From: JANYCD01 sp043738625
Lineage (GTDB): Bacteria; Pseudomonadota; Gammaproteobacteria; Burkholderiales; Rhodocyclaceae
Reading direction: 5' to 3'
Length of the DNA: 12,384 nt
Assembly (NCBI GenBank): GCA_043738625.1
Contig: JAYUFR010000200.1
Span: forward strand, 1-12,384
The notes under the pieces are model-generated. The model made no database searches. It was not told the DNA's origin and saw only the letters and a list, made by a program, of their open reading frames with translations. The position numbers and the translations under genes were made by a program. The first letter of the stretch is position 1, and the number at the start of each line of letters is the position of its first letter. This document shows, one piece after another, positions 1 to 7,367 of the stretch.

Positions 1-722
<722 letters not shown>

Positions 723-846
723 TTCAGTTCCTTTCAAGTGAGGAGTAAGGGGTAAGGCGTGAGGAGTAAAGCCGCCTCAGCACCACGCTCCCCGCAACCA
801 ATTCAATTAATATCCTGCTACCTAGGTGAGGTTTGTGGCCGGTATT
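723..846 (-). other. grpE-dnaK intergenic region
   Basis: This 124-base spacer holds the dnaK ribosome binding site and, just upstream of it, five degenerate heptamers (738-772). It also contains an AT-rich patch (about 800-814) and the 8-base palindrome ACCTAGGT (820-827). No coding sequence is seen, and no convincing sigma-32 promoter or strong terminator. dnaK probably depends at least partly on readthrough from the grpE promoter. Confidence 0.5.
738..772. repeat. Five tandem degenerate 7-bp repeats upstream of dnaK
   Basis: Read on the plus strand, five consecutive heptamers fit GTRAGGN, the last with one mismatch: GTGAGGA, GTAAGGG, GTAAGGC, GTGAGGA, GTAAAGC. The first and fourth units are identical. 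In the dnaK message the complement (NCCTYAC units) would sit about 16 bases before the start codon, immediately upstream of the ribosome binding site. The periodicity is directly visible. Any function in RNA structure or translation is inference, and it could equally be a member of a dispersed intergenic short-repeat family. Confidence 0.7.
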
Positions 847-1404
847 TCAAGCCTTCGTCTTGGAAACCATCACCAGGGCCGGGCGAATCACGCGATCATG
901 CAAGGCATATCCTTTTTGCAGCACCTGCAGTACCCGATTCGGCTCGCCTTCGTCTTCCAACTGGCCGATGGCCTGATGGCGATGCGGATCGAATTTCTCA
1001 CCGGCGGGATTGATCTCGACCATGCTGGATTTCTCGAATGCCGACACCAGTTGCCGCAGCGTCAGTTCGACACCGGCCTTGAGCGCTTCGGCGCTCTGGT
1101 TTTCGTTGGCCAGCGCCGCTTCGAGGCTGTCCATAACCGGAACGAGTTCGCCGGCAAAGCGCTCGGCGGCGTACTTGCCGGCCTTGACCATGTCTTCCTG
1201 GCCCCGGCGGCGGACGTTTTCGGTCTCGGCCTTGGCCCTTAGCCAGGCGTCATGGTGCTCGGCCGCCAACAGCTCGGTCGCTTTGAGCTGTTCTTCGAGG
1301 CTGGGCAGGCTCTCAACGCCGGGTTCCGGGGCCGTGCGTGGTTCGTCGGTGGGGGTAGCTGTTTGGTCAAGCTGAGACGAGGGGTTTTCTGGGTGATCCG
1401 ACAT
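847..1404 (-). CDS. grpE: Nucleotide exchange factor GrpE
   Basis: Cytosolic co-chaperone that speeds ADP release from DnaK and acts as a thermosensor in the DnaK-DnaJ-GrpE cycle. The 185 residues match usual GrpE length. Residues 1-35 are acidic/proline-rich and probably disordered. Residues 36-100 form the long dimerising helix with the AETENVRRRGQED segment (59-71). Residues 110-182 are the beta domain, with INPAGEKFDPHRHQAIG (131-147) and the signature VLQKGYALHDRVIRPALVMV (161-180). The ATG at 1402-1404 has no clear Shine-Dalgarno sequence, but no better in-frame start is seen. It lies between hemH and dnaK on the same strand and has its own near-consensus heat-shock promoter about 35-60 bases upstream, so it is probably induced independently of hrcA-hemH. 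Identity is secure. Confidence 0.98.
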   Translation of the reverse strand: MSDHPENPSSQLDQTATPTDEPRTAPEPGVESLPSLEEQLKATELLAAEHHDAWLRAKAETENVRRRGQEDMVKAGKYAAERFAGELVPVMDSLEAALANENQSAEALKAGVELTLRQLVSAFEKSSMVEINPAGEKFDPHRHQAIGQLEDEGEPNRVLQVLQKGYALHDRVIRPALVMVSKTKA

Positions 1405-1437
1405 GATTTGTGCGTGTGCGGTTAATCAACTGGCCGC

Positions 1438-1468
1438 ATATGGGGATGTCTCGTTGAACTTCAAGGGG
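1438..1468 (-). promoter_or_regulatory. Sigma-32 (RpoH) type heat-shock promoter for grpE-dnaK
   Basis: On the minus strand a -35 element CCCCTTGAA (1460-1468) is followed after 14 bases by a -10 element CCCCATAT (1438-1445). The E. coli RpoH consensus is roughly CTTGAA, 13-17 bases, CCCCAT, so both hexamers match fully and the spacing is right. Transcription should start near 1430, giving a leader of about 26 bases before the grpE ATG. A second TTCAAG (CTTGAA on the minus strand, 1487-1492) lies upstream without a well-spaced -10. Confidence 0.85.
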
Positions 1469-1534
1469 TACTTCGATTCAGGGCAGTTCAAGCCATAAGG
1501 AGGATGGCTCTGCTTCCGCGGTTGATCCTTTCGA

Positions 1535-2623
1535 TCAGTGCGTCGCGCCCAGCGCCCTGGCGCGCAGCAGTGTAGCCGGATCAGCCGGCTCAGTCCGGCC
1601 GAACCAGCTGCCCAAATGTTCGACCACAAGATCGTTGAGGGTGTCGATCCAATCCGGCCGTTCGTTGAGGCAGGGAATGTAATGGAATTCCTTGCCGCCG
1701 TTGGCAAGGAAGGCAGCCCTGCATTCAATGGCGATTTCTTCCAGGGTTTCCAGGCAATCGGCGACGAAACCGGGGCAGATCACGTCGACACGATGAACAC
1801 CTTGCCGTGCCAATTGTGCCACGGTGGGCTGGGTGTAGGGTTGCAGCCATTTGGCGCGACCAAAGCGGGATTGGAAAGTCACGGCGTACTGCGCGGGTTG
1901 CAGATCCAGCGCTTCGGCCAGCAGTCGGCCGGTCTTCTGGCATTCGCAGAAATACGGGTCGCCGAGATCCAGTGAACGTCTGGGCAGGCCATGGAAGCTG
2001 ATCACCAGTTTTTCTCCGCGACCGGTGCTTTGCCAGTGCTGCCGCACCGAAGCGGCAAGGACGGCGATGTAGTCGCGTCGGTCGTGAAAATTTCGCACGA
2101 AGCGCAGCTCGGGCAGGTTACGGCAGCTTTGTCCCCAGGCAGCGACCGCATCAAACACGCTGGCGGTAGTGGAGGCGGCATATTGCGGGTAAAGCGGCAC
2201 AATCAGGATGCGGCGGACGCCTTGGGCTTTGATGCGATCCAGCACAGTGCCAATGGCTGGTTGGCCGTAGCGCATGGCGTAGTCGACGCTGATTTCGCGC
2301 TGACCCGCTTCACCCAGGCAGCCCTTAAGCAGCTTGGTCACCTTTTCGGTATGAACCTTCAGCGGTGAACCATCCCGGGTCCAGATTTTGGCGTATTTCT
2401 GTGCTGACCTGGCCGGCCGCGTATTGAGAATGATGCCGCGCAGAATCGGTTGCCAGACCAAGGACGGAATCTCCACCACACGCGGGTCGGAAAGGAATTG
2501 TTGGAGATAAGTGCGCACCGCTGGCGCGGTGGGCGCTTCCGGCGTGCCGAGATTTACCAGCAACACTGCGGTTTGCGCTGTGTTGCCGTGTGTGTGCTGC
2601 GGTTCCCGCTCGAAACGTCCCAT
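1535..2623 (-). CDS. hemH: Ferrochelatase (protoheme ferro-lyase)
   Basis: Inserts Fe2+ into protoporphyrin IX, the last step of protoheme synthesis, at the cytoplasmic face of the membrane. The 362-residue protein starts with the family pattern AVLLVNLGTPEAP (about residues 19-31). It then carries PLYPQYAASTTAS (143-155), the metal-site histidine in ISFHGLP (His211) and the conserved glutamate of CLETLEEI (Glu292). Length is normal for a bacterial class I enzyme. I chose the ATG at 2621-2623 over an in-frame TTG one codon earlier: the ATG overlaps the hrcA stop as TGATG, which suggests translational coupling, and no separate Shine-Dalgarno sequence is visible. Its position between hrcA and grpE ties heme synthesis to the heat-shock locus. 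After the stop there is only a weak 5-bp hairpin (1523-1537) without a T-run. Confidence 0.97.
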   Translation of the reverse strand: MGRFEREPQHTHGNTAQTAVLLVNLGTPEAPTAPAVRTYLQQFLSDPRVVEIPSLVWQPILRGIILNTRPARSAQKYAKIWTRDGSPLKVHTEKVTKLLKGCLGEAGQREISVDYAMRYGQPAIGTVLDRIKAQGVRRILIVPLYPQYAASTTASVFDAVAAWGQSCRNLPELRFVRNFHDRRDYIAVLAASVRQHWQSTGRGEKLVISFHGLPRRSLDLGDPYFCECQKTGRLLAEALDLQPAQYAVTFQSRFGRAKWLQPYTQPTVAQLARQGVHRVDVICPGFVADCLETLEEIAIECRAAFLANGGKEFHYIPCLNERPDWIDTLNDLVVEHLGSWFGRTEPADPATLLRARALGATH

Positions 2624-3645
2624 CAAGTAGGGTTGGACAGGACCGATGAGAGCAGTTTGGCGGTGATGTCCACAATCGGGATCACCCGCTCATAGGCCAT
2701 GCGCGTGGGGCCGATGACGCCGATGGTGCCGATCACTTCACCATCCGCAACGTAGGGTGCGGTGACCACGCTGCACTCGTCGAGGGTATCGATGCCGGAT
2801 TCGCCGCCAATGAATACTTGTACGCCGTCGGCCTTGCTCGATACTTCAAGCAATTGGGCAAGGCTGGTTCTTTGTTCGAACAGGTCGAACAGACGGCGCA
2901 GGCGCGTCATGTTGGATGACAGGTCTTCGACCTCGAGCAGATTGCGCTCGCCGCTGATCACGTACTGACTCGATGCATCGGCGATGGCCTGGTTGCCTAC
3001 CTCGACCGCTGCCGTCATCAGTTCGCTGATGTCGCTGCGCAACTGGTGCAACTCCTCGCGCAGGCGGCGGCGAATTTGCTCGAAGTCGAGTCCGATGCAG
3101 TTCTGGTTGAGGTAGTTGGCGGCCTCCACCAGTTCGGATGGGGAATAGTTCTTCTGGGTAAACAGGATGCGATTCTGCACTTCGCCGTTGGAAGTGACGA
3201 TGATCAGCAGGATGCGCTTTTCCGAAAGATTGAGGAATTCGATCTGGCGAATGCTGGGCAGTTGGCGCCGCGGCGCGACCACTACGCCGGCGAAATGCGT
3301 CAGCGCCGACAGCAGTTGCGACGCATGGCTGAGAATGCGCTGCGGCTGATCGGAGTGAATGGCACCCTTGATTTCGGAAATTTCCTGGTGCGCCAGCGGC
3401 TTCACCGTCAGCAGCGAATCGACGAACAGGCGGTAGCCGCGCGGGGTGGGAATCCGTCCGGCGGAGGTATGGGGACTGGCGATGAAACCCATTTCCTCCA
3501 GGTCCGACATCACGTTGCGGATGGTTGCCGGCGAAAGCTCAAGGCCGGAGTATTTCGAGAGCGTGCGCGAGCCGACCGGTTGACCTTCCGCGATATAGCG
3601 TTCGATCAGGGTCTTGAGCAGTGCCTGTGCGCGAGCGTCGAGCAT
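2623..3645 (-). CDS. hrcA: Heat-inducible transcription repressor HrcA
   Basis: Represses class I heat-shock operons (typically groESL) by binding the CIRCE inverted repeat; in the known model its activity depends on GroEL. The 340 residues are typical for the family. An N-terminal winged helix-turn-helix (about 1-75) contains SPATIRNVMSDLEEMGF (38-54) and SPHTSAGRIPTPRGYRLFVD (57-76). The rest is the GAF-like regulatory region with an inserted dimerisation part, ending GVIGPTRMAYERVIPIVDITAKLLS. The ATG at 3643-3645 is supported by the conserved LDARAQALLKTLIERYI start. It is divergent from nadK across 85 bases and overlaps hemH at its stop codon. I see no CIRCE sequence next to it or before grpE or dnaK, so its own targets probably lie elsewhere. 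Confidence 0.97.
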   Translation of the reverse strand: MLDARAQALLKTLIERYIAEGQPVGSRTLSKYSGLELSPATIRNVMSDLEEMGFIASPHTSAGRIPTPRGYRLFVDSLLTVKPLAHQEISEIKGAIHSDQPQRILSHASQLLSALTHFAGVVVAPRRQLPSIRQIEFLNLSEKRILLIIVTSNGEVQNRILFTQKNYSPSELVEAANYLNQNCIGLDFEQIRRRLREELHQLRSDISELMTAAVEVGNQAIADASSQYVISGERNLLEVEDLSSNMTRLRRLFDLFEQRTSLAQLLEVSSKADGVQVFIGGESGIDTLDECSVVTAPYVADGEVIGTIGVIGPTRMAYERVIPIVDITAKLLSSVLSNPT

Positions 3646-3730
3646 GGAGCCATTCTATAGAAATGTCGGCGGGAATGAAGCCGGCGCGCGTTTGATGGTT
3701 CATGACGGGTTTATGGTTTAATCATCGGCT
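3646..3730. promoter_or_regulatory. Divergent hrcA / nadK intergenic region
   Basis: This 85-base region must hold start signals for both genes. Toward nadK, TTGATG (3692-3697) and TTTAAT (3717-3722) are possible -35/-10 elements with a long 19-base spacer. Toward hrcA, TATAGA (minus strand, 3654-3659) is a possible -10 without a clear -35. Both -10 candidates lie within about 8-9 bases of the start codons and neither gene has a clear Shine-Dalgarno sequence. There is no CIRCE repeat. The promoter calls are weak. Confidence 0.3.
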
Positions 3731-4621
3731 ATGACCGAGACATTCAAAAAGCCCATCCGCGCCGCAGCCCTGATCGGCAAATACCGCAGCCCGGAAATTG
3801 CCGAATCCGTACTGGCCCTTGCGGACCATCTGCACGGGCATGGAGTCAAGGTGCTGGTTGAAGGTGGTACCGCCGAGTCAATGGCAGCCGGAGGCCATGC
3901 GCCGGTCAGCTATGAAACCATCGGTGCCGAAGCTGACGTCGCCATCGTCATCGGCGGCGACGGCACCATGCTTGATGCGGCACGTCGCCTGGCGCAATAC
4001 GCTGTGCCTTTGGTTGGTGTCAATCAAGGGCGGCTGGGTTTCATGACCGATATCTCCCGTCACGACATGCTCACCGGCATCGGTGATTTGCTGGCCGGGC
4101 GTTTTATCGAAGAGCGCCGTTTTTTGCTCGATGCCACGGTGCGGCGCGATGGCGAGTTGATGTTTCAGGTACTGGCGTTCAATGATGTCGTGGTCAATCG
4201 CGGCGAACTGGGGCGCATGATCGAGATCGAAGTCAAGGTCGATGGCGAATTTCTCTATGTGCTGCGCGCCGATGGCATGATCGTGGCGACACCGACCGGG
4301 TCCACCGCTTACGCCTTGTCCGCCAACGGTCCGATCCTGCATCCGTCGGTACCCGGCATCGCGGTGGTTCCGCTCTGTCCGCATGCACTTTCAAATCGCC
4401 CGATCACCATTCCCGACAAGAGCGTGGTTGAACTGACCCTGCTGCCCCCCTACGATGCCAGCATGCACTTCGACGGCCAGGCGCGCTTCGATGCCCAGGC
4501 CGGTGATTGCGTGCGTCTGGCCAAGGCCGATCAGACCGTGACCTTGCTGCATCCGCCGGGCTACAGCTACTTTGCCATGTTGCGTGAAAAGCTCCATTGG
4601 AGCTCGGTGCCGAAGGGTTAG
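3731..4621 (+). CDS. nadK: NAD kinase
   Basis: ATP-dependent phosphorylation of NAD+ to NADP+ in the cytosol, the only known de novo route to NADP(H). The 296 residues fit the bacterial PpnK/NadK family. The key motifs are in order: the GGDGTM loop (75-80), NQGRLGFMTD (98-107), FNDVVVNRGE (150-159) and TPTGSTAYALSANGPI (187-202), followed by the C-terminal beta domain with FDGQ (247-250). The ATG at 3731 fits the expected N-terminus; only CGGCT precedes it, so no ribosome binding site is visible. It is divergent from hrcA and followed by recN on the same strand after 232 bases. Identity is secure; only the mode of initiation is unclear. Confidence 0.97.
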   Translation: MTETFKKPIRAAALIGKYRSPEIAESVLALADHLHGHGVKVLVEGGTAESMAAGGHAPVSYETIGAEADVAIVIGGDGTMLDAARRLAQYAVPLVGVNQGRLGFMTDISRHDMLTGIGDLLAGRFIEERRFLLDATVRRDGELMFQVLAFNDVVVNRGELGRMIEIEVKVDGEFLYVLRADGMIVATPTGSTAYALSANGPILHPSVPGIAVVPLCPHALSNRPITIPDKSVVELTLLPPYDASMHFDGQARFDAQAGDCVRLAKADQTVTLLHPPGYSYFAMLREKLHWSSVPKG

Positions 4622-4853
4622 CAGCGCTGGTCATGGGCACCCGTGTCAAATCCGCAATTCCAAAATGCCTGTCATGCGATCGCTGGGCCGGCGTGCGGCG
4701 CTTGTCGGTTGACCGCATGAGCATTGACCATGCCGAGAATGCACGCGGCGCATGCATCGGCGGCCCCTGGCACCACACCCAACGCGAGACAATCTCCGCC
4801 TGCGGACGCTGGATCGTGTGGGCGGAACTGAAAACACCGAGACCGCATTGACC
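4622..4853 (+). other. nadK-recN intergenic region
   Basis: A 232-base stretch with no convincing gene. The recN frame stays open upstream to 4752, but the extra 34 residues do not resemble RecN and the real start is at 4854. I see no rho-independent terminator for nadK, no well-spaced sigma-70 promoter and no CTGT-N8-ACAG LexA box that would explain SOS control of recN. Confidence 0.4.
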
Positions 4854-6509
4854 ATGCTGCGTCGTCTTGCCCTGCGTGATTTTGTGATCGTCGACCGCCT
4901 CGAACTTGAGTTCGAAGCGGGGTTTGGGGCGCTGACCGGAGAGACCGGCGCGGGCAAGTCCATTCTGGTCGATGCCTTGTCGCTGGTGCTCGGCGAACGT
5001 GCCGACGGCGGTGTAGTACGGGCCGGACAGGAACGCGCCGAAGTGGCTGCCGAGTTTGATGTCGCCAGCGACGGGCCGCTCAACGCATGGCTGCGCGGCA
5101 ACGATTTCGAGGCCGAGGACATCTGTCTGCTGCGACGGGTAATCGATGCCACCGGCAAGTCGCGCGCCTATATCAATGGCGCCAGTGCGACGCTGAGCCA
5201 ACTCAAGATTGCCGCCGAATGGCTGGCGGACATTCACGGCCAGCATGCGCATCAATCACTGTTGCGCCCCGATGCGCAGCGTACGCTGCTTGATAGCCAT
5301 GCCGGACTCGCCGGACTTGCCCGTGAAGTGGCTGAGGCTTTCCGTGTTTGGCAGCGCCTGCGCGAAGCGCGCCAAAAAGCCGAACACGATTCCGCGGCAA
5401 GCGTGCGAGAACGCGAAATGCTGGAGTGGCAGGTGAAGGAATTGCAGACGCTGGCTTTCGATGACGCGCAATGGCGGGAGGACAACCGCGAGCACAGCCG
5501 GCTGTCACATGCGGCAAGCCTGATTGAAGGCACCGATGTGACGGTGCAGGCGCTGGATGAGGGTGATCTGGCGGTAGTACCGATGGTCGATCAGGTGCTC
5601 GGTCGATTGCGCGATTTGCAGGAGGTCGACGCCTCGCTCAAGGAACCGTTGGAGCTGCTGGAAAGTGCGCGCATCCAGCTTGGTGAGGCGAGCCACGCCC
5701 TGTCGCGCTATCGTCAGCATCTCGAACTCGATCCCCAACGGCTGCAGGAACTGGAGGCGCGGTTGGAGGCAGTGACTTCGCTCGCGCGCAAGCATCGGGT
5801 GGCGCCGGAGGAATTGGCGCACGTTGCGACTGAATTGGGCGCGCGGCTTGACGAGCTGCGTTTGCTGGCAGACCCGGCAGCGCTGGCGGAACGTGAAGCG
5901 TCGGCACACCGGCAATTCGAGTCGCTCGCGAAAAAACTCGGCGCGGAGCGCAAGAAAGCCGCGGCCAAACTATCGAAGCAGGTCAGCACTGCCATGCAGC
6001 AGTTGGCGATGGCTGGCGGACGTTTTGAGGTCACGCTTGAGCCAGTTCCTGAGGGCGCCAGCTTCGGATTGGAGCGCGTGGCGTTCAACGTTTCAGCCAA
6101 TGCCGGGCAACCGCTGCGGCCTCTGGCCAAGGTCGTTTCGGGTGGTGAGTTGTCGCGCATCGGCTTGGCAATTCAGGTCATCGCCAGCCAGGCGGGCGAG
6201 GTGCAAACGCTGATCTTTGATGAAGTCGACGTCGGCATCGGCGGCGGCGTGGCGGAGATTGTCGGCCAATTGCTGAAACAACTCGGTTCAGGTCGCCAAG
6301 TACTGTGCGTGACCCATCTGCCGCAGGTAGCGGCCCAGGCCGACTGGCAATGGTCGGTCGCCAAGGAAACGGCGGGTGGCAAAACCCTGAGCCGGGTCAA
6401 CGCGCTGGATCGCAATAGCCGGATCGAAGAAATCGCACGCATGCTGGGCGGGGTGAAGATCACCGAAACGACGCGCAAACATGCGATGGAAATGCTGGGG
6501 TTGCCCTAG
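4854..6509 (+). CDS. recN: DNA repair protein RecN
   Basis: SMC-like ATPase that gathers broken DNA ends during recombinational repair of double-strand breaks. From the ATG at 4854 the protein is 551 residues, close to the 553 of E. coli RecN, and begins MLRRLALRDFVIVDRLELEF as expected. It has Walker A GETGAGKS (29-36), the conserved DIHGQH stretch (about 125-130), a long central coiled coil rich in Glu/Arg/Ala/Leu, the ABC signature VVSGGELSR (427-435), Walker B LIFDEVDVGIGG (453-464) and the VTHLPQVAA switch segment. A longer reading frame beginning at 4752 is rejected because the added residues are not RecN-like. No strong ribosome binding site precedes the start. The stop overlaps the CCTAGG palindrome shared with the end of a possible small minus-strand ORF. 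Confidence 0.96.
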   Translation: MLRRLALRDFVIVDRLELEFEAGFGALTGETGAGKSILVDALSLVLGERADGGVVRAGQERAEVAAEFDVASDGPLNAWLRGNDFEAEDICLLRRVIDATGKSRAYINGASATLSQLKIAAEWLADIHGQHAHQSLLRPDAQRTLLDSHAGLAGLAREVAEAFRVWQRLREARQKAEHDSAASVREREMLEWQVKELQTLAFDDAQWREDNREHSRLSHAASLIEGTDVTVQALDEGDLAVVPMVDQVLGRLRDLQEVDASLKEPLELLESARIQLGEASHALSRYRQHLELDPQRLQELEARLEAVTSLARKHRVAPEELAHVATELGARLDELRLLADPAALAEREASAHRQFESLAKKLGAERKKAAAKLSKQVSTAMQQLAMAGGRFEVTLEPVPEGASFGLERVAFNVSANAGQPLRPLAKVVSGGELSRIGLAIQVIASQAGEVQTLIFDEVDVGIGGGVAEIVGQLLKQLGSGRQVLCVTHLPQVAAQADWQWSVAKETAGGKTLSRVNALDRNSRIEEIARMLGGVKITETTRKHAMEMLGLP

Positions 6510-6583
6510 GAGATCCTTTTCGCCGAGACACCCGGATCGAAGGAGATACCCGGACGGGTACGAGTACGGTTCTGGGTCGCCAT
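6506..6583 (-). CDS. Possible 25-residue peptide, divergent from the glycosyltransferase gene
   Basis: A short ORF on the minus strand with ATG at 6581-6583 and stop at 6506-6508, overlapping the recN stop. The peptide begins MATQNRTRTRP, is basic (Arg/Lys rich) and holds an internal near-repeat, PGIS-FD-PGVS. A good Shine-Dalgarno sequence AAGGGAG lies 8 bases upstream of the ATG, with TATAAC (a possible -10) directly before it. Codons are of the preferred type (CGT, GGT, ACC, CCG). It is separated by only 33 bases from the divergent glycosyltransferase at 6617. I recognise no family. It could be a real small gene, a peptide substrate or a leader peptide, or chance; 25 codons cannot decide. 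Confidence 0.3.
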   Translation of the reverse strand: MATQNRTRTRPGISFDPGVSAKRIS

Positions 6584-6616
6584 AAGGCTTGCTCCCTTGT
6601 TATATGGAATTTCTGC

Positions 6617-7294
6617 ATGAGCAATGAGCGTCTTGTTTCCTGTCTTTGTGTCACCCGCAATCGGGTTCCGATGCTAAGGCGCGCTGTTTCCTGCTTTCTG
6701 AATCAGACCTACCAGCCCCGAGAATTGGTAGTTCTCTACGAAACAGATGATCCGGCGACCGGCGACTATCTTGCCACCTTGAACGATCTGTCAATCCGCG
6801 CGATAGCAATACCCGTTTCACCCAAGCTTACCCTTGGCGCCCTGCGTAATCTCTCCCTTGAAGCCAGCCATGGTCGCTATGTTGCACAATGGGATGACGA
6901 TGATTGGCATGGACCAGCCCGTTTGGCGGACCAGATAAACACCATCTGCGCGAGCGGTAAGCCGGCCTGCGTGTTATCGCGCTGGGTGATGTATGACGAA
7001 GCCACACAAGCGGCGTTTGTGTCAGCCATTCGGGCCTGGGAGGGGAGCCTGGTCGCCGAGCGGAGCGCCGTACCGCCTTATGCAGATTTGCGCCAGGGCG
7101 AAGATACCCGCGTCATCGACCAGATGTTGTCAGAGAACAAACTGGTCACTCTGGATAGTCCCCATCTTTATGTCTATGTCTATCACGGCACGAATACGTG
7201 GGAGCGATCGCACTGGCAAGAAAACTTGTTGCCATATGCCCAATCCCTCGCGACGGAAGGTAGCGAACGGGTCAGGTCGCTGCTGCAGTTGTAG
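6617..7294 (+). CDS. Family 2 (GT-A fold) glycosyltransferase, orphan
   Basis: Probable inverting sugar transferase using a nucleotide-sugar donor; acceptor unknown. The 225 residues start with the GT-A beta strand VSCLCVTRNRVPMLRRAVSCFLNQTY (7-32). They then show LGALRNLSLEASHGRYVAQWDDDDW (73-97), where the DDDD run at 93-96 is the metal/nucleotide-sugar DXD site, and a later GED (161-163) that may supply the catalytic acid. The tail holds YVYHGTNTWERSHW (187-200). No signal peptide or membrane helix is seen, so it should be cytosolic. The ATG at 6617 is preceded by a weak GGAAT. Lines within the gene have about 47-53% GC against roughly 60% around it, and it has no sugar-pathway neighbours, so it looks like an insertion between recN and fur. 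Family assignment is firm, substrate unknown. Confidence 0.88.
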   Translation: MSNERLVSCLCVTRNRVPMLRRAVSCFLNQTYQPRELVVLYETDDPATGDYLATLNDLSIRAIAIPVSPKLTLGALRNLSLEASHGRYVAQWDDDDWHGPARLADQINTICASGKPACVLSRWVMYDEATQAAFVSAIRAWEGSLVAERSAVPPYADLRQGEDTRVIDQMLSENKLVTLDSPHLYVYVYHGTNTWERSHWQENLLPYAQSLATEGSERVRSLLQL

Positions 7295-7367
7295 GGAAAT
7301 AAAAAATTTCGCAACTGATCTGAAATAACGAGACAGGTTTGCCGAACGAATCCCTCAACTATCTCCG
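7295..7367. other. Convergent intergenic region between glycosyltransferase and GDT1-like gene
   Basis: This 73-base AT-rich spacer lies between two converging genes. An inverted repeat GAAAT-AAAAA-ATTTC (about 7296-7310) could form a weak AT-only hairpin but does not look like a normal rho-independent terminator. Nothing else is recognised. Confidence 0.35.

Noticed and set aside
824..855. Second sigma-32 promoter before dnaK: CTTGAAA overlapping the grpE stop
   Set aside because: The -35 is good, but the best downstream element (CACCTA) matches CCCCAT at only three of six positions.
1523..1537. TGATC-GAAAG-GATCA hairpin at the hemH stop as a terminator
   Set aside because: Only a 5-bp stem and no T-run follows on the minus strand.
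4752..4853. N-terminal extension of recN by 34 codons
   Set aside because: The added residues do not match RecN, whose conserved N-terminus starts at the ATG at 4854 and gives the expected length of about 550.
4404..5255. 283-codon minus-strand ORF over nadK and recN
   Set aside because: Shadow ORF crossing two real genes; composition unlike a protein family.
6540..6560. TACCC-GGAC-GGGTA inverted repeat as a regulatory or mobile-element end
   Set aside because: Five-base arms, no partner copy elsewhere and no transposase nearby; it also lies inside the possible peptide ORF.
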